Shown in pieces: positions 13,198 through 15,526 of a stretch of DNA of 15,526 nucleotides (the stretch's first letter is position 1; every line of letters begins with the position of its first letter). The position numbers were made by a program, and so were the translations under genes. A model generated the notes under the pieces. It had not been told where the DNA came from and did no database searches. It saw only the letters and a program-made list of their open reading frames with translations. The DNA lies in the NCBI GenBank assembly GCA_946184215.1, contig CAMHER010000024.1:1-15526 (forward strand). Reading direction: 5' to 3'. This DNA comes from an uncultured Clostridia bacterium. Its GTDB lineage: Bacteria; Bacillota; Clostridia; Oscillospirales; Oscillospiraceae.

Positions 13198-13740
13198 TTA
13201 CGCCTTCCGATTCAGCAGTCTGTCAGCCTTCAGAAGCGCGATAACGGTTTTGGCATCCGGGATTTCCCTGCGGTCGACCATGTCGAGCAGTTCAGAAAGA
13301 CTGTGTTTTTCGACGTTGAGAAATTCATCCTCGTCCAGATGGGCTCTGCCCGCGTGCAGGCCACGCGCCAGGTAGAGATGCAGCACCTCGCTGGAAAAGC
13401 CGGGCGAGGTATAGCAGGAGCCGAGGTCGATCAGCTCATCGGCTTCGAATCCTGTCTCTTCGGACAGTTCCCGCACCGCACAGCCCAGAGGCTCCTCCCC
13501 ATACTCAAGCTTGCCCGCAGGGATCTCCAGCAGCTGTTGGGAGAAAGGATACCGAAACTGGCGCACCATATAGCAGTTGCCCTCGCCGTCGATCGGCAGG
13601 ATGCCGACGCCGCCGGGGTGCTCGACCACTTCACGCCGCACGACCTTGCCGTTTTCAAGCTCCGCATGATCGAGCCGGACCTTCACGATGACGCCGCTGT
13701 ATTTGACCTCGCCGTCAAGGCGCTTTTCGATACATTCCAT
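13198..13740 (-). CDS. NUDIX hydrolase, ADP-ribose pyrophosphatase type
   Basis: A 180-residue cytosolic NUDIX enzyme, most like ADP-ribose pyrophosphatases (NudF class) that split ADP-ribose into AMP and ribose-5-phosphate. The NUDIX box is complete: Gly76, Glu82, then RELSEETGF (90-98), giving the GX5EX7REUXEEXGU pattern. It is preceded by QFRYPFSQQLLEIPAGKLE, typical of this subgroup. A Pro about 15 residues after the box (TSPGFSSE, 111-118) fits the ADP-ribose signature. The ATG at 13740 has GGGAGGG upstream; the longer in-frame reading (46 extra residues) crosses the promoter and is rejected. The exact substrate is inferred from family resemblance. Confidence 0.9.
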   Translation of the reverse strand: MECIEKRLDGEVKYSGVIVKVRLDHAELENGKVVRREVVEHPGGVGILPIDGEGNCYMVRQFRYPFSQQLLEIPAGKLEYGEEPLGCAVRELSEETGFEADELIDLGSCYTSPGFSSEVLHLYLARGLHAGRAHLDEDEFLNVEKHSLSELLDMVDRREIPDAKTVIALLKADRLLNRKA

Positions 13741-13792
13741 CTTGCATCCCTCCCGGAAATAATGAAAACGCTTTACATAATATTGCAGTATC

Positions 13793-13821
13793 AGTATAAC
13801 ACATTCATTTTTCAATTTCCA
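13793..13821 (-). promoter_or_regulatory. Promoter of the NUDIX gene (extended -10)
   Basis: Minus strand TATACT (13798-13793) preceded by TGT, an extended -10. A weak -35 TGGAAA (13821-13816) lies 17 bases upstream. It is divergent from the smpB promoter about 195 bases away. Confidence 0.55.
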
Positions 13822-13991
13822 TACTCTTTTCCCCTGATTCCCCGCTTTTTCCATAAAAATTCCCGCTGTTCGAAACAAAACAGCACGAATGTTATCTCAA
13901 TCCCGAAGCATCGCGTTGCAATTCGGAAACATGCTTTGCGGGCGTCGGATACGTCTGTTCATAAAATATGCTTTTATTTTCCTTCTCGATG

Positions 13992-14000
13992 TGTTAAGAT
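13992..14000 (+). promoter_or_regulatory. Extended -10 promoter of smpB
   Basis: TGTTAAGAT on the plus strand (TG, one base, then TAAGAT with four to five consensus bases). No strong -35 is seen. Transcription would start near 14007, only about 15 bases before the SmpB ATG, giving a very short leader. An upstream promoter that I could not recognise is also possible. Confidence 0.35.
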
Positions 14001-14021
14001 GCGCATGAGGATGTGAGAAAA

Positions 14022-14492
14022 ATGGCTGCCAAGCAGAAAGGCGTAAAGGAGATCTGCTCCAATCGCAAGGCTTTTCATGAATACTTTGTGCTCGAACGCT
14101 TTGAGGCCGGCATTGAGCTTTGCGGAACGGAGGTCAAGTCCATCCGGGCCGGCGGCGTGAATCTGAAGGATTCCTACTGCACGGTCAAAAACGGCGAGCT
14201 GTTCGTGCGCAGCATGCACATCTCTCCCTATGAGCACGGCAACATTTTCAACCGCGATCCCATGCGGCCGCGCAGGCTTCTGATGCACAAACGCGAGATC
14301 ATGCGTCTTAACGCCCGCGTCATGCAGGACGGCGTTGCGCTCATCCCGCTGGGGCTGTATTTCAAGGACAGCCGCGTGAAGGTCGAGCTGGGGCTGTGCA
14401 AGGGCAAAAAGCTGCACGACAAGCGCGACAGCGAGGCCGAACGGCAGTCGAAACGCGACATGGAACGCGCCATGAAGGGCGCAAACGACTAA
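14022..14492 (+). CDS. smpB: SmpB: tmRNA-binding protein of trans-translation
   Basis: A 156-residue RNA-binding protein that carries tmRNA into stalled ribosomes and takes the place of the codon-anticodon helix. Conserved blocks: NRKAFHEYFVLERFEAGI (14-31), the signature CGTEVKSIRAGGVNLKDSY (34-52), HISPYEHGN (66-74), and the Lys/Arg-rich C-terminal tail (about 128-156) that enters the mRNA channel. The ATG at 14022 is chosen because the product then begins MAAKQKGVKE. A GTG three codons earlier (14013) is possible, and the AGG at 14007-14009 does not decide between them. Its RNA partner ssrA lies about 720 bases downstream on the same strand. Confidence 0.95.
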   Translation: MAAKQKGVKEICSNRKAFHEYFVLERFEAGIELCGTEVKSIRAGGVNLKDSYCTVKNGELFVRSMHISPYEHGNIFNRDPMRPRRLLMHKREIMRLNARVMQDGVALIPLGLYFKDSRVKVELGLCKGKKLHDKRDSEAERQSKRDMERAMKGAND

Positions 14493-14520
14493 ACAAGAAA
14501 AGGGAAAGGAAATCATTCAC

Positions 14521-15039
14521 ATGAGCAATCCCATTGTCACCATCGAAATGGAAAACGGCGATATCATGAAGGCCGAACTCTACCCCGAAATTGCGCCGAA
14601 TACGGTCAACAACTTTGTCTCCCTGTGCAAGAAGGGCTTTTACGACGGCGTGATCTTTCACCGCGTGATTTCCGGCTTTATGATCCAGGGCGGCGATCCC
14701 GAGGGGAAAGGGATCGGCGGGCCGGGCTACTCCATCCGCGGTGAGTTTACCGCAAACGGCTTCCGCAATGATTTGAAGCATGCTCGCGGTGTTCTGTCCA
14801 TGGCGCGCACGATGGCGCCGAACTCTGCCGGCAGCCAGTTTTTCATCATGCACGAGGATGCCCCCCATCTGGACGGCCAGTATGCCGCCTTCGGCAAGAT
14901 CACCGAGGGGCTGGACGTGGTCGACAAAATTGCGAACACGCGCACCGATTACAACGACCGTCCCCGCACGCCCCAGGTCATGAAAAAGGTCACGGTCGAG
15001 ACCTTCGGCGTGAAGTATCCCGAGCCGGAGAAATGCTGA
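14521..15039 (+). CDS. Cyclophilin-type peptidyl-prolyl cis-trans isomerase
   Basis: A 172-residue cytoplasmic (no signal peptide) foldase of the cyclophilin family, accelerating proline isomerisation. Active-site segments: IFHRVISGFMIQGGDP (45-60; Arg48, Gln56), VLSMARTMAPNSAGSQFFI (91-109) and AFGKITEGLDVVD (123-135). The position of the human CypA tryptophan that binds cyclosporin is HLDG here, as in many bacterial enzymes, which suggests weak cyclosporin binding. It starts 28 bases after smpB with an AAAGGAAAT site and probably shares its transcript. A terminator follows at 15105-15131. Confidence 0.94.
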   Translation: MSNPIVTIEMENGDIMKAELYPEIAPNTVNNFVSLCKKGFYDGVIFHRVISGFMIQGGDPEGKGIGGPGYSIRGEFTANGFRNDLKHARGVLSMARTMAPNSAGSQFFIMHEDAPHLDGQYAAFGKITEGLDVVDKIANTRTDYNDRPRTPQVMKKVTVETFGVKYPEPEKC

Positions 15040-15040
15040 T

Positions 15041-15063
15041 TTAGTTTCTTGTTTTTAGTTTCT
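15041..15063 (+). repeat. Short direct repeat after the isomerase gene
   Basis: TTAGTTTCT occurs at 15041-15049 and again at 15055-15063, period 14. It begins right after the stop codon. Its role is unknown and it may be simple T-rich drift. Confidence 0.3.
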
Positions 15064-15104
15064 ATCACCTTATCGAAAGTACCACTTCTATCGTTGTTCT
15101 TACC

Positions 15105-15131
15105 AAAAACGAAAGCTTGCCTTTCGTTTTT
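15105..15131 (+). terminator. Intrinsic terminator of the smpB-isomerase unit
   Basis: AAAAACGAAAG (15105-15115) and CTTTCGTTTTT (15121-15131) form a perfect 11-bp stem around the loop CTTGC, with the closing arm ending in five T residues. The A-rich/T-rich arms make it potentially active on both strands. Confidence 0.75.
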
Positions 15132-15138
15132 GAGAGGA

Positions 15139-15203
15139 AAACCAAATTCATCGGTTCGTGTTGTCGCGCTTTGCGCGTCAACTGAACCTAATGAATTTGG
15201 TTT
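15139..15203. repeat. 65-bp nested inverted repeat immediately upstream of tmRNA
   Basis: The outer arms AAACCAAATTCAT (15139-15151) and ATGAATTTGGTTT (15191-15203) are a perfect 13-bp match. Nested inside are GGTTC/GAACC (15153-15157 / 15184-15188), TTG/CAA (15161-15163 / 15179-15181) and CGCGC/GCGCG (15165-15169 / 15173-15177) around a TTT loop. It ends five bases before the mature 5' end of tmRNA. Possible roles are a processing signal in the tmRNA precursor, a terminator-like barrier, or a small dispersed hairpin element (REP/MITE type). Confidence 0.7.
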
Positions 15204-15208
15204 GACGA

Positions 15209-15526
15209 GGGGATGTACTGGTTTCGACGGGGGTGCGGAGACAGGAATAGCGGGCGGATGCGCCTGACATCCATAAAACGGGCAGCTTATAAATTAAAGA
15301 ACAACAACGAACCTGTTCTTCTCGCTGCGTAATCGCGCGAGCGTCTCTCCCGGGAGGCCCACGGCCCGGACAGAGGCGTCGATCAGTGGGGACCGTGCGT
15401 GCGCAAAGCTTTGAGCGCACCATGCATCATGAAGCTACCAAGTCCGCGAGCATGACGGCTTGCGCGCAGATAAGGGAACGCAAATAACCGTCTGCGCCCG
15501 GAGAAGTTCCTGAGGAAGCGCTTTCG
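15209..15526 (+). ncRNA. ssrA: ssrA: tmRNA, 5' part (truncated by the window end)
   Basis: The hallmark tmRNA 5' end GGGGATGTACTGGTTTCGACGG starts at 15209. This RNA acts first as an alanine tRNA and then as an mRNA to rescue stalled ribosomes with SmpB. The tag frame can be read: AAG at 15297-15299, nucleotide 89 of the RNA, is close to the resume codon of E. coli tmRNA (nucleotide 90). It gives the tag KNNNEPVLLAA (after the charged Ala) ending at TAA 15330-15332, which lies in the loop of a CTCGC/GCGAG helix as expected. Pseudoknot-like GC-rich helices follow (about 15345-15370). The T arm and the 3' acceptor half are beyond the window. No convincing promoter is seen directly upstream of 15209. 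Confidence 0.93.

Noticed and set aside
13741..13878. N-terminal extension of the NUDIX protein to an upstream ATG
   Set aside because: It would add 46 unconserved residues across the predicted promoter, whereas the ATG at 13740 has a strong ribosome binding site and fits family length.
13902..13945. Imperfect inverted repeat AAGCAT ... ATGCTT between the NUDIX and smpB promoters
   Set aside because: Only six matching bases with a loop of about 19; no T tract and no link to either promoter, so probably chance.
11899..14016. Very long plus-strand reading frame (705 codons) opposite murA and the NUDIX gene
   Set aside because: It is antisense to two well supported genes and crosses their promoters. 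Its composition (many Arg, His, Asp, Val, Ala) is the usual shadow of GC-rich codon choice on the other strand, with no start signal or family motif.
15049..15267. 72-codon plus-strand frame crossing the terminator, hairpin and tmRNA start
   Set aside because: It runs through a terminator and into tmRNA, so it cannot be a sensible protein gene.
15178..15423. Minus-strand 81-codon frame inside ssrA
   Set aside because: It is antisense to tmRNA; the conserved RNA sequence explains the region fully.

Overview
The window looks like chromosomal DNA from a gut-type Firmicute of class Clostridia, probably the Oscillospiraceae/Ruminococcaceae group. The reasons are the GC-rich coding regions, the purine-rich ribosome binding sites, the potABCD gene order, the walJ-rlmH linkage, split chromate-transporter genes and the smpB / tmRNA arrangement. 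No phage, insertion sequence, CRISPR array or rRNA/tRNA gene was seen.

Layout, left to right. (1) 1-61: N-terminal fragment of a minus-strand membrane or secreted protein with a near-consensus promoter. (2) 305-4335, minus: complete spermidine/putrescine ABC transporter operon potA-potB-potC-potD, ending in a terminator at 216-255. (3) 4336-4824: no credible protein gene. It holds a minus-strand transcription unit of about 340 nt that looks like a large structured RNA. It has a TTGACA-17-TAAAAT promoter, long-range closing helices, many hairpins and two consecutive terminator-like hairpins just before potA. This is the most interesting part of the window. (4) 4825-5562, minus: truA, with its own promoter. 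(5) 5677-7254, minus: a zinc-ribbon, single-pass membrane protein with a duplicated extracytoplasmic domain. (6) 7383-13083, minus: a compact seven-gene operon murA - walJ - rlmH - DUF2007-like - pgcA - chrA-like - chrA-like. It has a promoter and a 5'-terminal hairpin upstream, overlapping genes throughout, and a 14-bp terminator at the end. (7) 13198-13740, minus: NUDIX ADP-ribose pyrophosphatase. (8) 14022-15039, plus: smpB and a cyclophilin-type peptidyl-prolyl isomerase. Then come a terminator, a roughly 65-bp nested hairpin, and (9) 15209 to the window end, plus: the 5' part of ssrA (tmRNA), cut by the window edge.

How the genes work together. PotA (ATPase), PotB and PotC (permeases) and PotD (binding lipoprotein) form a polyamine importer. 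SmpB and tmRNA form the trans-translation ribosome-rescue system. The long operon mixes cell-envelope precursor synthesis (MurA, PgcA), a WalJ-type metallo-hydrolase usually tied to cell-wall homeostasis, a ribosome methyltransferase (RlmH) and a paired small-subunit ChrA-type transporter. All assignments come from reading motifs and gene context by eye. No database search was run.
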